The notes: generated from the letters alone by a model not told the origin. DNA of 50,738 bases from Mycolicibacterium chubuense (GCF_001044255.1 NZ_JYNX01000092.1:829-51566), one strand, 5' to 3'. Positions 1-8,371 are shown, counted from the first letter of the stretch. Translations and numbers: made by a program.

Positions 1-148
1 CGTCGCGGTCGATCTCGGCGACGATCGACACGATGCGGCCGTCGATCGCGTTGCGCTGACCGGTCAACTCGGCGAGCTCGTCGAACAACACGTCCAACCG
101 CTCGTCGATACGCCGGGAGGTGACCAAAGGCGTTGCCGGCGAGGACAT
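1..148 (-). CDS. DUF222 / 13E12-type HNH endonuclease family protein, N-terminal fragment (cut by window edge)
   Basis: Only the first 49 residues lie in the window. The frame opens with ATG at 148 and reads leftward off the edge. After a short polar leader comes the acidic helical stretch RIDERLDVLFDELAEL, then GQRNAIDGRIV, which resembles the start of the DUF222 (13E12 repeat) proteins abundant in mycobacteria. Those usually end in an HNH nuclease domain, which cannot be seen here. No start codon occurs in frame upstream before position 160. The family call rests on a short N-terminus. Confidence 0.6.
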   Translation of the reverse strand, partial: MSSPATPLVTSRRIDERLDVLFDELAELTGQRNAIDGRIVSIVAEIDRD

Positions 149-195
149 GCCACCATCATGACAAAGGGGTCCGACAGGTCGGACCGATCAGCGGT

Positions 196-795
196 CTAGC
201 GGTCTTTCCACCGCCGCACGCGCCGCTCGGCGGCGTCGATCGCATCGTCGTCGGCGCGGCGGACCGGCACACCATGCGCCTGCGCGGTCGCGATCAGCGC
301 GTCGCGCACGGCCGGATCGGCCATCAACAGCGTGGCGAGCACGCCCGCCGACAGTGTGCGGTTGCGGATCATGCCCCGGTAGTTGACCTCCGCCGGGATG
401 CGCACGTCCAGCAGACCCCCCACCGTGCCCCCGGCCGCCGCGACGAGCGCCGTCAGCACCGCGTCGGACGCCAGGTCGAGCAGCAGCCCTCGCCCGGGGA
501 AGCGGGGCAGCGGCAGCTTCCCGATCTGGGCGTCGAGCGCGTCGGAGAGCAGGTAACCGACCAGGCTGTGGGTCTCGACGCTCTTGACGTCGGCCCAGTC
601 CACCGTGTCGCCGTCGAACTCCACCGCGTCAGCGCTGATACCCAGGCTGCCGACGTGATTCAGCAGACGCAACACATTGCTCAGCGGCGCGGGCGCGCGG
701 GTGAGCCCGGCGACGGCGTCGCCGATGCCGGCGCTCCACCGCCCCGACACCGGCCCGGCCGGGAGCCGCAGCCTCGGCAGTACGGACGTGACCAC
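196..795 (-). CDS. conserved hypothetical protein following the sirtuin gene
   Basis: I do not recognise a family with confidence. The protein would be 199 residues from a GTG at 795, which lies 2 nt beyond the TAA of the sirtuin gene, so the two are almost certainly cotranscribed. The frame is open further upstream, but that part lies inside the sirtuin gene. The product has hydrophobic stretches (DAVLTALVAAAGGTVGGLL) but no clear membrane segment, a middle part with EFDGDTVDWADV, and a basic C-terminus (AERRVRRWKDR). Nothing catalytic stands out. Pairing with a NAD-dependent deacylase suggests an accessory role, but this is inference only. Confidence 0.7.
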   Translation of the reverse strand: MVTSVLPRLRLPAGPVSGRWSAGIGDAVAGLTRAPAPLSNVLRLLNHVGSLGISADAVEFDGDTVDWADVKSVETHSLVGYLLSDALDAQIGKLPLPRFPGRGLLLDLASDAVLTALVAAAGGTVGGLLDVRIPAEVNYRGMIRNRTLSAGVLATLLMADPAVRDALIATAQAHGVPVRRADDDAIDAAERRVRRWKDR

Positions 796-797
796 GG

Positions 798-1634
798 TTA
801 CGCCGACCTCGCCAGCGCGGGAAGCTCGTCGGCGAGCAGCGCGAGCATCGGTGAGCACCCGTTGTCGATCGTGACCGTCGCCAGATCGTCCCCCCGGGTC
901 CGGCCGCGGTTGAGGATCGCGATTGGGATGCCCCGGGCGGCGGCGTGCCGCACGAAGCGGTAACCGGAGTACACGGTCAGCGACGAACCGGCGACCAACA
1001 GCGCGTCGGCGTCGTCGACCATCGAATACGCTTCATCCACACGGCTTTTCGGCACACTCTCCCCGAAATAGACGATGTCGGGTTTGAGCATCCCGCCACA
1101 CGCCGGACAGTCGACGATCCGGAAGCTCGAGGTGTCGCCGACCACCGCGTCGGCGTCCGGGGCGACCGCGATGCTGTCCACGCCGCGCACTCTCTCCCGA
1201 AAGCCCGGGTTGGCCGCCTCGAGCAGTTCGTCGAGTGCCGCCCGGGACATGCCGTGCCCGCAGTCCAGGCAGACCACGTGTACGTACGTGCCGTGCAGGT
1301 TGATGACGGCCCGGCTGCCGGCCTTGGTGTGCAGCAGGTCGACGTTCTGGGTGATCAGCCCCGTCACGACACCGGCGCGTTCCAGCGCGGCCAGGGCGCG
1401 GTGCCCCGCATTGGGTCGGCGTTCGTCCATGTGTCGCCACCCGACGTGGTTACGGGCCCAGTAGCGCTGCCGGAACACCGGATCAGAGGTGAACTGTCGG
1501 ATCGTCATGGGGTTGGCCGGCGGCGAGTCCGGTCCGCGGTAGTCCGGAATCCCGGAGTCCGTCGACATCCCCGCCCCGGTGAGGACGGCCACGCGCCGGC
1601 CCCGCAGGGCGGTGATCAACTCAGGGGATTCCAC
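798..1634 (-). CDS. NAD-dependent protein deacylase, sirtuin (Sir2) family
   Basis: A 278-residue protein with the full Sir2 signature: the NAD-binding GAGMS (residues 20-24) followed by GIPDYRG, the QNVD motif (96-99) and catalytic His114 in NLHG. Four zinc-ligand cysteines are present (C122-x2-C125 and a later CPAC), followed by KPDIVYFGE. The long insertions around the zinc module resemble class II, SIRT4-like enzymes more than CobB. It should remove acyl groups from lysines, producing nicotinamide and O-acyl-ADP-ribose in the cytosol. The GTG start at 1634 is 7 nt downstream of TATCCT, which favours a leaderless transcript. It is followed at 2 nt by a hypothetical gene. Confidence 0.9.
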   Translation of the reverse strand: MESPELITALRGRRVAVLTGAGMSTDSGIPDYRGPDSPPANPMTIRQFTSDPVFRQRYWARNHVGWRHMDERRPNAGHRALAALERAGVVTGLITQNVDLLHTKAGSRAVINLHGTYVHVVCLDCGHGMSRAALDELLEAANPGFRERVRGVDSIAVAPDADAVVGDTSSFRIVDCPACGGMLKPDIVYFGESVPKSRVDEAYSMVDDADALLVAGSSLTVYSGYRFVRHAAARGIPIAILNRGRTRGDDLATVTIDNGCSPMLALLADELPALARSA

Positions 1635-1641
1635 GCTGTCG

Positions 1642-1647
1642 AGGATA
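1642..1647 (-). promoter_or_regulatory. putative -10 box of sirtuin gene, leaderless layout
   Basis: TATCCT on the minus strand, ending 7 nt before the GTG start at 1634. This spacing places the likely transcription start at or next to the start codon. Confidence 0.5.
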
Positions 1648-1669
1648 GGTGCCCGAGCGTCCGCACTGC

Positions 1670-2209
1670 TCAGGGTAGGCAGTCGGCCGCCGCGATGATC
1701 TCGGCGCTCATGTTCTGCTCCATCATCTGCAGGGCGGCCTCACCCAGCGCCGGGTCGATGTGGGCGACGCCGTCTCGGGGGATGACCACCGGGAAGTGCC
1801 GGACGTAGGCGTCCAGAGCGGTGTAGAGGACGCACTGCTCGGTGACCTGCCCGGTCAGCACGAGACGGTCCGGTTTGAGCTGCGTGAGCAGATAGGCCAG
1901 CGGGGTCGCGTAGAAGGCGCTGTGGCGGACCTTCGTCATCAACCGCAGACCGTGCTGCGGCACGATCGGTTCCACCAGATCGGGCCGTTCCCCGTCCAGG
2001 GCGCTGCGCACGATGTCGCTGAACTCGGCGCTGAAGTCGCCGTAGTTGTCATTGACGTAGACCAGATCGACGTCGTCGCGATCGTGGGCCTCGGACACCA
2101 GCCGGCTCAGCGGATCGATGATCGGCTCGACGTGGGGGATCAGCGCTTCGGCGTCCGGGTGCCGGTACGTGTTCATCATGTCGATGACGAGAATGACCGT
2201 GTCGCTCAT
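1670..2209 (-). CDS. isochorismatase-family cysteine hydrolase
   Basis: About 179 residues with the cysteine-hydrolase triad of the isochorismatase/nicotinamidase superfamily: Asp in VIDMMNTY near the N-terminus, Lys in TKVRHSAFYATPL, and the nucleophile Cys in GQVTEQCVLYTALDA, preceded by the usual VLTGQ strand. Family members hydrolyse amides or vinyl ethers such as nicotinamide, ureidoacrylate or isochorismate; the substrate here is not evident. It is divergent from the NAD synthase gene with a short gap, so a nicotinamide-recycling role is conceivable but unproven. The start is uncertain: ATG at 2209 (MSDTV) was chosen, and ATG at 2221 is possible. Confidence 0.85.
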   Translation of the reverse strand: MSDTVILVIDMMNTYRHPDAEALIPHVEPIIDPLSRLVSEAHDRDDVDLVYVNDNYGDFSAEFSDIVRSALDGERPDLVEPIVPQHGLRLMTKVRHSAFYATPLAYLLTQLKPDRLVLTGQVTEQCVLYTALDAYVRHFPVVIPRDGVAHIDPALGEAALQMMEQNMSAEIIAAADCLP

Positions 2210-2252
2210 GGGGTCGTGCATACCCGGGAAAATTGCGGGGACACAATGAGGC

Positions 2253-4295
2253 ATGGACTTTTACTCGGCGTATCAGCAGGGCTTCGTCCGTATCGCCGCG
2301 TGCACCCATCACACCGCGCTGGCCGACCCCGCCGCGAACGCCGAGACGGTGCTGCGCATCGCCCGCGACTGCGATGAGGACAACATCGGTCTGGCGGTGT
2401 TCCCCGAACTGACCTTGTCGGGCTACTCGATCGAGGACATCGTCATGCAGGACGCGCTGCTCGAGGCCGTCGAGGACGCGGTCCTGCAGGTGGCGGCCGG
2501 TTCGGCGGCGCTGCTGCCGGTGCTCGTCGTCGGCGCACCGCTGCGGCACCGGCACCGCGTCTACAACACCGCGGTGGTGATCCACCGGGGCCGGGTGCTG
2601 GGCGTGGTGCCCAAGTCCTACCTGCCGACCTACCGCGAGTTCTACGAGAAGCGCCAGATCGCCGCCGGCGACGACGAGAGCGGGGAGATCCGGATCGGCG
2701 ACTCGGACGTGCCGTTCGGGCCGGATCTGCTGTTCGCAGCCGAGGATCTGCCCAACTTCGTGCTGCACGTGGAGATCTGCGAGGACATGTTCGTGCCCGT
2801 GCCGCCGAGTGCCGAAGCTGCGTTGGCCGGCGCGACGGTGCTCGCCAACCTTTCGGGCAGCCCCATCACGATCGGCCGCGCCGAGGACCGCGCGCTGCTG
2901 GCACGCTCGGCCTCGGCGCGATGCCTGGCGGCCTACGTCTACGCCGCGGCGGGGGAGGGCGAGTCGACCACGGATCTGGCCTGGGACGGGCAGACCATGA
3001 TCTGGGAGAACGGCGTCTGCCTCGCGCAGTCCGAACGGTTCCCGAAGGGCGAGCGGCGCTCGGTCGCCGACGTCGACCTGATGCTGCTGCGCAACGAGCG
3101 GACGCGGATGGGCACCTTCGACGACAACCGGCGTCATCACCTGATCGATGACGATGCGTTCCGCCGCATAGGATTCCGGCTGGATCCGCCCGGGGGCGAC
3201 ATCGGGCTGCTGCGCGAGGTGGAGCGGTTCCCGTTCGTGCCCAACGATCCGGCCCGGCTCGAGCAGGACTGCTACGAGGCCTACAACATCCAGGTCTCCG
3301 GGCTCGAGCAGCGGCTGCGCGCGCTGCACTACCCCAAGGTGGTGCTCGGCCTGTCCGGCGGTCTGGATTCCACGCACGCGCTGATCGTCGCGGCGCATGC
3401 CATGGACCGCGAAGAGCGTCCGCGCAGCGACATCCTGGCCTACACGCTGCCGGGTTTCGCGACCGGCGAGCGGACGAAGAACAACGCGACCCGCCTGGCC
3501 GAGGCGCTCGGTGTCACGTTCGAGACCATCGACATCAGGGCCACCGCCGAGCTCATGCTCAAGGAGATGGACCATCCGTTCTCGCGCGGCGAGAAGGTCT
3601 ACGACGTGACGTTCGAGAACGTGCAGGCGGGCCTGCGCACCGACTACCTGTTCCGGTTGGCCAACTTCCGGGGCGGCATCGTGCTGGGCACCGGAGATCT
3701 GTCAGAGCTCGCGCTGGGCTGGTCGACCTACGGGGTGGGCGACCAGATGTCGCACTACAACGTCAACGGCGGGGTGCCGAAGACGCTGATCCAGCATCTG
3801 ATCCGCTGGGTGATCTCCTCCGAGCAGTTCGACCACACGGTCAACGAGGTGCTCGCCGACGTCCTCGACACCGAGATCAGTCCGGAGCTGGTACCCGCCG
3901 GCGAGGACGAGGAGATCCAGAGCAGCCAGGACAAGGTGGGTCCGTATGTGCTGCAGGACTTCTCGCTGTTCCAGGTGCTGCGCTACGGGTTCCGCCCCTC
4001 GCGGGTGGCGTTCCTGGCCTGGCATGCGTGGAGCGATGCCGATCGTGGCGACTGGCCTTTCGGCATTCCCGAGGAGAAGCGACCGTCCTTCACGCTGAAG
4101 GAGATTCGGCACTGGCTGGAGGTATTCGCGCAGCGCTTCTACTCGTTCAGCCAGTTCAAGCGCTCTGCGCTGCCCAACGGGCCCAAGGTGTCCGCGGGTG
4201 GCTCACTGTCGCCGCGCGGCGACTGGCGCGCACCGTCGGACATGTCGGCACGCACCTGGATCGACGAGATCGAACGCTGCGTGCCGGAGAGCTAG
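2253..4295 (+). CDS. nadE: glutamine-dependent NAD(+) synthase
   Basis: A 680-residue two-domain enzyme that converts deamido-NAD to NAD using glutamine and ATP, the last step of NAD synthesis. The N-terminal nitrilase-type glutaminase domain (about 1-300) has the triad E52, K121 and C176 at the positions I recall for M. tuberculosis NadE. The C-terminal synthetase domain has the PP-loop SGGLDS (368-373), then the GTGDLSELALGWSTYG region that binds the adenylate. Length and ends agree with mycobacterial NadE (about 679 residues). The gene is monocistronic and convergent with the cation-efflux gene, with only 13 nt between the stops. Confidence 0.97.
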   Translation: MDFYSAYQQGFVRIAACTHHTALADPAANAETVLRIARDCDEDNIGLAVFPELTLSGYSIEDIVMQDALLEAVEDAVLQVAAGSAALLPVLVVGAPLRHRHRVYNTAVVIHRGRVLGVVPKSYLPTYREFYEKRQIAAGDDESGEIRIGDSDVPFGPDLLFAAEDLPNFVLHVEICEDMFVPVPPSAEAALAGATVLANLSGSPITIGRAEDRALLARSASARCLAAYVYAAAGEGESTTDLAWDGQTMIWENGVCLAQSERFPKGERRSVADVDLMLLRNERTRMGTFDDNRRHHLIDDDAFRRIGFRLDPPGGDIGLLREVERFPFVPNDPARLEQDCYEAYNIQVSGLEQRLRALHYPKVVLGLSGGLDSTHALIVAAHAMDREERPRSDILAYTLPGFATGERTKNNATRLAEALGVTFETIDIRATAELMLKEMDHPFSRGEKVYDVTFENVQAGLRTDYLFRLANFRGGIVLGTGDLSELALGWSTYGVGDQMSHYNVNGGVPKTLIQHLIRWVISSEQFDHTVNEVLADVLDTEISPELVPAGEDEEIQSSQDKVGPYVLQDFSLFQVLRYGFRPSRVAFLAWHAWSDADRGDWPFGIPEEKRPSFTLKEIRHWLEVFAQRFYSFSQFKRSALPNGPKVSAGGSLSPRGDWRAPSDMSARTWIDEIERCVPES

Positions 4296-4308
4296 CCGCG
4301 GGCAGTTG

Positions 4309-4917
4309 TCATGCGCAGCACGGGTCCCCTCGCAGCGCGTTGACGCCCTCGCGGACCGCGATCGCTGCGATGCCCAGTGCGGCAACCGAATCCGCCCAGT
4401 CCCAGCCGAGAGTGCTGTTGAGCACCAGTCCGACCAGCAGCACGGCGGACAGGTATGTGCACAGCAGGGTCTGCTTCGAATCCGCGACGGCCGACCGCGA
4501 GCCCAGCTCGCGTCCCGCCCGGCGCTGAGCCAGCGACAGCACCGGCATCACCGCGAGGCTCAGCGCGGCGATCGCGATGCCCAGCAGGGTGGGCCGCGGC
4601 TCCCGGATTCCGGCCAGGGACAGGGCGGCGTCGACGGTGACGTAGGCGGCCAGGGCGAAGAAGGAGAACGCGATGAAGCGCAGCGCTGCCTTCTCCCGGC
4701 TCTCCGGATCCGCCGCCGAGAACTGCCAGGCCACCGCGGCGGCCGACGACACCTCGATCACGGAGTCGAGCCCGAAGCCGACCAGCGCCGAGGATGACAC
4801 CCGCGTTCCTTCGGCGAGCGCCACCACGGCTTCGGCGACGTTGTAGGTGATCGTGGCGGCGACGAGCAGGCGCACGCGGCGGGTGAGCACCGCCCGGCGG
4901 TCGGCGGAGATCGTCAT
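4309..4917 (-). CDS. cation diffusion facilitator-like efflux protein
   Basis: About 202 residues and mostly hydrophobic, with five or six probable membrane segments. The pattern GFGLDSVIEVSSAAAVAW in segment 2 and WADSVAALGIAAIAVREG near the end match the Asp-containing metal-site helices of CDF transporters. No long cytoplasmic C-terminal domain is present, so it is shorter than ZitB/YiiP types. It ends in CCA, which may help bind metal. The ATG at 4917 overlaps the TGA of the CmtR-like regulator (TGATG), so the pair is one operon. The role is probably export of a soft metal such as Cd, Pb or Zn, sensed by the regulator. A GTG at 4926 is an alternative start. Confidence 0.85.
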   Translation of the reverse strand: MTISADRRAVLTRRVRLLVAATITYNVAEAVVALAEGTRVSSSALVGFGLDSVIEVSSAAAVAWQFSAADPESREKAALRFIAFSFFALAAYVTVDAALSLAGIREPRPTLLGIAIAALSLAVMPVLSLAQRRAGRELGSRSAVADSKQTLLCTYLSAVLLVGLVLNSTLGWDWADSVAALGIAAIAVREGVNALRGDPCCA

Positions 4918-5246
4918 CAGCAGCACCCCTGCTCGTCGGCGGTGGGGCAGCAGGCCGGATCGACCTCGAGCACCAGGCCCAGCAGGTCGCCGAGAGCGTG
5001 GGCGATCCGCGGATCGGCAAGTTCGTAGCGGCTGCGCCGGCCCTCCGGGGTCGCGACGACGAGGCCGCAGCCGCGTAGGCAGGCCAGGTGGTTGGACAGG
5101 ATCTGGCGCGACACCCCGATCCGGTCGGCCAGGTCGGACGGGTAGCCGGGTCCGTCGCGCAGGATCAGCAGGATCTCGGCACGTGTCGCATCGGACAGGG
5201 CGTACCCGAACCGGGAGAGGGCGTCACTGTCGATCGCGGTCCGCAT
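4917..5246 (-). CDS. CmtR-like ArsR/SmtB-family metal-sensing repressor
   Basis: A 109-residue winged-helix repressor. The recognition helix region (VSRQILSNHLACLRGCGLVVA) closely resembles M. tuberculosis CmtR, the Cd/Pb sensor, including both cysteines of the CLRGC pair that serve as metal ligands there. Further Cys residues near the C-terminus (DPACCPTADEQGCC) could supply the third ligand. ATG at 5246 was chosen because a TACTGT box ends 7 nt upstream; the next start up (5267) would lie above that promoter. It overlaps the efflux gene by 1 nt. Expected behaviour: metal binding releases it from its own promoter, turning on regulator and exporter together. Confidence 0.9.
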   Translation of the reverse strand: MRTAIDSDALSRFGYALSDATRAEILLILRDGPGYPSDLADRIGVSRQILSNHLACLRGCGLVVATPEGRRSRYELADPRIAHALGDLLGLVLEVDPACCPTADEQGCC

Positions 5247-5253
5247 GCCGCTG

Positions 5254-5259
5254 ACAGTA
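5254..5259 (-). promoter_or_regulatory. putative -10 box of the metal-sensor operon, leaderless layout
   Basis: TACTGT on the minus strand, 7 nt upstream of the ATG at 5246. The inverted repeat at 5274-5289 covers the matching -35 zone. Confidence 0.5.
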
Positions 5260-5273
5260 CATCGCACTCTGGA

Positions 5274-5289
5274 TTCAGAAAACCCTGAA
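5274..5289 (-). promoter_or_regulatory. candidate operator of the CmtR-like repressor
   Basis: A 5-bp inverted repeat, TTCAG-6 nt-CTGAA, in the only upstream region of the regulator and spanning its -35 zone. Autoregulation through such a site is normal for ArsR/SmtB proteins. Assignment to this repressor is by position only. Confidence 0.45.
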
Positions 5290-5301
5290 CTGTCGGATGT
5301 C

Positions 5302-5356
5302 GAGACTGCGCTCAGGACGCCCCTGCCCGGCGTGTCGCCGCTCTGAGCGCAGTCTC
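5302..5356. terminator. 14-bp perfect hairpin downstream of the enoyl-CoA hydratase gene
   Basis: Arms 5302-5315 (GAGACTGCGCTCAG) and 5343-5356 are exact reverse complements with a 27-nt loop. The hairpin lies 8 nt past the stop of the leftward hydratase gene, where a terminator would be expected. There is no T-run, as is common for mycobacterial terminators. It may equally be a copy of a dispersed intergenic repeat. Confidence 0.5.
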
Positions 5357-5364
5357 AACGGGCC

Positions 5365-6099
5365 TCAGAGCCGGCCGTCGAGGCGCAAGTCCGGGTGCAC
5401 CCAGTCAGGTGAGCGACGCTCCTTGAACGCCAGGAATCCCTCGATCGATTCGGGCGCTCCGAGGCTGGCCTGCATACCGATGCGGTCGTAGAGCCCGACA
5501 TAGCTGTCCAGGCTCGCCTTGATCACCGACCGGGCATGCGGCGCGGTGCGACAACACTGCGCGAGCACCTCCCGGGCCGCGTCCTGCAGCTCGTCATGCG
5601 GCACCACCCGCGCGACCATGCCCCACTCCAGCGCCTCGGCCGCCGAGAGCGTGCGGCCGGTGAACATCAGGTCCCGGGTGCGCACCGGACCGATCAGGCG
5701 CGCGAGCATCTGGCTGTAGTACGTGTCGGCGATGCCGCGGTAGAGCTCGGGAACACGGAAGGTCGCCCGGTCGCTCACGACGGCCATGTCGGCGCACAGC
5801 GCGATCTGCAGACCGCCGCCCTGGCACAGCCCGTTGACCGCGGCGACGACGGGCTTGGCGGACTGGCGCAGCGTGTCGAACGGCAGCGCGTCCATGCCGA
5901 GCGCCGACCCGAAGGTCAGCCAGTTGTCGGCCCCGCCGCCGCCCATGTCGCCGCCCGGAGCGAAGACGTCGCCGGTGCCGGTGATGAGCAGGCCCGCCAG
6001 ATCTCGATCGTTGTCGACGTGCGTGACCGCGTATTTGATGCCGAAGTACATCGCGGGGGTCATCGCGTTGCGCGCCTCGGGACGGTCCAGGGTGCACAC
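5365..6099 (-). CDS. enoyl-CoA hydratase/isomerase family protein (N-terminus probably lost to a frameshift)
   Basis: A crotonase-fold protein: LDRPEARNAM, the first oxyanion segment near GDVFAPGGDMGGGG, the NGLCQGGGLQIALCADMAV core, then ELYRGIADTY and the TGRTLSAAEALEWGMV stretch. It would hydrate an enoyl-CoA in beta-oxidation or a related pathway; the substrate is unknown. As read, the frame starts at a GTG (6099) that falls inside the conserved first strand. The natural start is a GTG at 6181 with a good AGGA site 8 nt upstream, but that frame meets TGA at 6157 after a run of seven G (6158-6164). Removing one base joins the frames and gives a normal 271-residue protein. It follows rbsK by 25 nt. 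Confidence 0.85.
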   Translation of the reverse strand: MCTLDRPEARNAMTPAMYFGIKYAVTHVDNDRDLAGLLITGTGDVFAPGGDMGGGGADNWLTFGSALGMDALPFDTLRQSAKPVVAAVNGLCQGGGLQIALCADMAVVSDRATFRVPELYRGIADTYYSQMLARLIGPVRTRDLMFTGRTLSAAEALEWGMVARVVPHDELQDAAREVLAQCCRTAPHARSVIKASLDSYVGLYDRIGMQASLGAPESIEGFLAFKERRSPDWVHPDLRLDGRL

Positions 6100-6206
6100 C
6101 CCGAACGCCTTTTCCCGGGTGAAGCGCAGATACGGTGTGCCGAGCCAGTCGCCGTCAGGGGGGGCGGGGTGGGGTCGTCACGGCGGTCGTCCTCACGGTC
6201 GGGACG

Positions 6207-7070
6207 TCACATGTCTTGGCCGAGGACGTCGTCGATGGCCTCACTGTAGGGCGCACAGTCGCCGGCGCCGTGCACCAGCGTCGCCAGTGCCCCCGCTGCT
6301 GCGGCGCGCCGCAGCGCACCCTCGACGCCGGTGGTCCACGCCGCGGCCAGCACGCCGGCGAACACATCGCCGGCCCCCGTCGTGTCCACCGCCTCGACCG
6401 CGGGTGCGGGGACGTCGACGGTGCCGCCGTCGCCGCGGTAGGAGACGCCCGCGGCGCCGCGGGTCGTCACCAGGTGCGCCACGCGGGTCTCGGCCCAGTC
6501 GGGCGCCTCGGTCTCGTTGACGACGATGACGTCGGCGTGGTCGGCCAGGCGCCCGCGGTCCGCCGGGTCGGTGACGGCCGGCGAGGCGTTGACGATGACC
6601 ACCGCCCCCGCCTCCCGCCCGACGCCGGCCGCGGCGATGGCGGTGGCGATCGGGATCTCGAGCGAGATGAGCACGACGTCGCTGTCGGCGATCACCGACC
6701 GGATGGCGGCCGAGCTGAGCGCCAGATGTGCGTTGGCTCCCGGTGCGACGACGATGCAGTTCTCGGCGTCGGCGTCGACGATGATCGCGGCGGTCCCGCT
6801 GGGGCCGGGCACCTCGACCGTCGCCTCCACGCCGACGCCGTTGCCCCGCAGATGCGCCCGCAGTTCGGCCGCCGCGGCATCGGTGCCCAGGGCGGCGACG
6901 AGGTCGACCTTCGCACCGGCCCGGGCCGCCGCGACGGCCTGATTGGCGCCCTTGCCGCCCGGGGAGAGCGCGAGCTCCGACGCCAGCACCGTCTGACCCG
7001 GCCGGGGCAGCGACGCGACCGTGAAAGACAGGTCGGCATTGACACTGCCGACCACGCAGATCCTCGCCAT
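6207..7070 (-). CDS. rbsK: ribokinase (PfkB family sugar kinase)
   Basis: A 287-residue PfkB carbohydrate kinase. It begins [18 protein letters not shown] and carries the substrate-binding [18 protein letters not shown] stretch typical of ribokinase and the C-terminal [17 protein letters not shown] signature with the catalytic Asp. It phosphorylates D-ribose at O5 in the cytosol. The open frame continues upstream, but ATG at 7070 fits the family and is 7 nt from a TAGCGT box, so the mRNA is probably leaderless. It is divergent from proA with a 23-nt gap in which the two -10 boxes overlap. Confidence 0.92.
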   Translation of the reverse strand: MARICVVGSVNADLSFTVASLPRPGQTVLASELALSPGGKGANQAVAAARAGAKVDLVAALGTDAAAAELRAHLRGNGVGVEATVEVPGPSGTAAIIVDADAENCIVVAPGANAHLALSSAAIRSVIADSDVVLISLEIPIATAIAAAGVGREAGAVVIVNASPAVTDPADRGRLADHADVIVVNETEAPDWAETRVAHLVTTRGAAGVSYRGDGGTVDVPAPAVEAVDTTGAGDVFAGVLAAAWTTGVEGALRRAAAAGALATLVHGAGDCAPYSEAIDDVLGQDM

Positions 7071-7077
7071 CGCGGCA

Positions 7078-7083
7078 ACGCTA
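7078..7083 (-). promoter_or_regulatory. putative -10 box of rbsK, leaderless layout
   Basis: TAGCGT on the minus strand, 7 nt before the ATG at 7070. It shares two bases with the proA -10 box on the other strand. Confidence 0.5.
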
Positions 7084-7087
7084 CGCT
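7082..7087 (+). promoter_or_regulatory. putative -10 box of proA, leaderless layout
   Basis: TACGCT, 6 nt before the proA ATG at 7094. It overlaps the opposite-strand rbsK box. Confidence 0.5.
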
Positions 7088-7093
7088 GGGCTA

Positions 7094-8353
7094 ATGAGTC
7101 TGCACGCACCGGAGCGGAGCGCGGTGGCCGACGATCTGCGCGGGCAGGTGCACGCCGCCGCCCGCCGCGCCCGCGTCGCATCGCGCGGACTCGCGACGCT
7201 GAGCACCGAGGCCAAGAACCAGGCGCTGCGCACGGCCGCCGACCACGTCCTGATGAACACCCGCACGATCCTCGAGGCGAATGCGGCGGATCTGGCCGCG
7301 GCGCGGGATGGGGGTACCCCGGAGGCGATGCTGGACCGGCTCGCGCTGACCGCAACCAGGGTCGAGGGCATCGCCGACGGACTGCGCCAGGTCGCCGGCC
7401 TGCCCGACCCGATCGGTGAGGTGCTGCGCGGGCGCACGCTGCCCAACGGACTGCAGCTGCGTCAGCAGCGCGTCCCGCTCGGCGTGGTCGGCATCGTCTA
7501 CGAGGGCCGGCCCAACGTCACCGTCGACGCGTTCGGACTCACCTTGAAATCCGGCAATGCCGTGCTGCTGCGCGGAAGTTCGTCGGCGGCGCGGTCAAAC
7601 GCCGCGCTGGTCGACGCGCTGCGCGCCGCGTTGGCCACCGAGGGACTCGACGTCGAGGCGGTGCAGCTGCTGCCGAGCGAGGACCGGGCCAGCGTCACCC
7701 ACCTGATCCAGGCACGCGGCCTGGTGGACGTGGTGATCCCGCGCGGCGGAGCCGGGCTGATCGACGCGGTCGTGCGCGATGCGCAGGTGCCCACGATCGA
7801 GACCGGTGTCGGCAATTGCCATGTCTACGTTCATGCCTCGGCCGATCTCGACATGGCCGAGGCCATCGTGCTCAACGCCAAGACGCGCCGGCCCAGCGTC
7901 TGCAACGCCGCCGAGTCGCTGCTGATCGACGCGGCGGTCGCCGACGTCGCGGTGCCGCGGCTGACCAGCGCGCTGCAGGCGGCCGGGGTGACGGTGCACG
8001 CCGACCCGTCCGAGGAGGAGTTGCGCGCCGAGTTCCTGTCGATGGACATCGCGCTGGCGGTGGTCGACGGCATCGACGCGGCGATCGACCACATCAACAC
8101 CTACGGGACGGGCCACACCGAGGCCATCGTCACCACGGATCTCGCTGCCGCGCAACGGTTCACCGAACGGGTGGATGCCGCGGCGGTGATGGTGAACGCG
8201 TCGACGGCGTTCACCGACGGAGAGCAGTTCGGTTTCGGCGCCGAGATCGGCATCTCCACCCAGAAGCTGCACGCCCGCGGCCCGATGGGGCTGCCCGAGT
8301 TGACGTCGACCAAATGGATCGTCTGGGGTGACGGCCACACCCGTCCGGCCTGA
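7094..8353 (+). CDS. proA: glutamate-5-semialdehyde dehydrogenase (gamma-glutamyl phosphate reductase)
   Basis: A 419-residue ALDH-superfamily enzyme that reduces gamma-glutamyl phosphate to glutamate semialdehyde with NADPH, the second step of proline synthesis. Visible hallmarks are [36 protein letters not shown], the [12 protein letters not shown] segment, the catalytic Cys270 in [14 protein letters not shown] and the end segment [22 protein letters not shown]. Length matches the family. It is followed 18 nt later by the MoxR ATPase gene with its own AGGAG site. Confidence 0.97.
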   Translation: MSLHAPERSAVADDLRGQVHAAARRARVASRGLATLSTEAKNQALRTAADHVLMNTRTILEANAADLAAARDGGTPEAMLDRLALTATRVEGIADGLRQVAGLPDPIGEVLRGRTLPNGLQLRQQRVPLGVVGIVYEGRPNVTVDAFGLTLKSGNAVLLRGSSSAARSNAALVDALRAALATEGLDVEAVQLLPSEDRASVTHLIQARGLVDVVIPRGGAGLIDAVVRDAQVPTIETGVGNCHVYVHASADLDMAEAIVLNAKTRRPSVCNAAESLLIDAAVADVAVPRLTSALQAAGVTVHADPSEEELRAEFLSMDIALAVVDGIDAAIDHINTYGTGHTEAIVTTDLAAAQRFTERVDAAAVMVNASTAFTDGEQFGFGAEIGISTQKLHARGPMGLPELTSTKWIVWGDGHTRPA

Positions 8354-8371
8354 GTCAGGAGAAAACACCAC

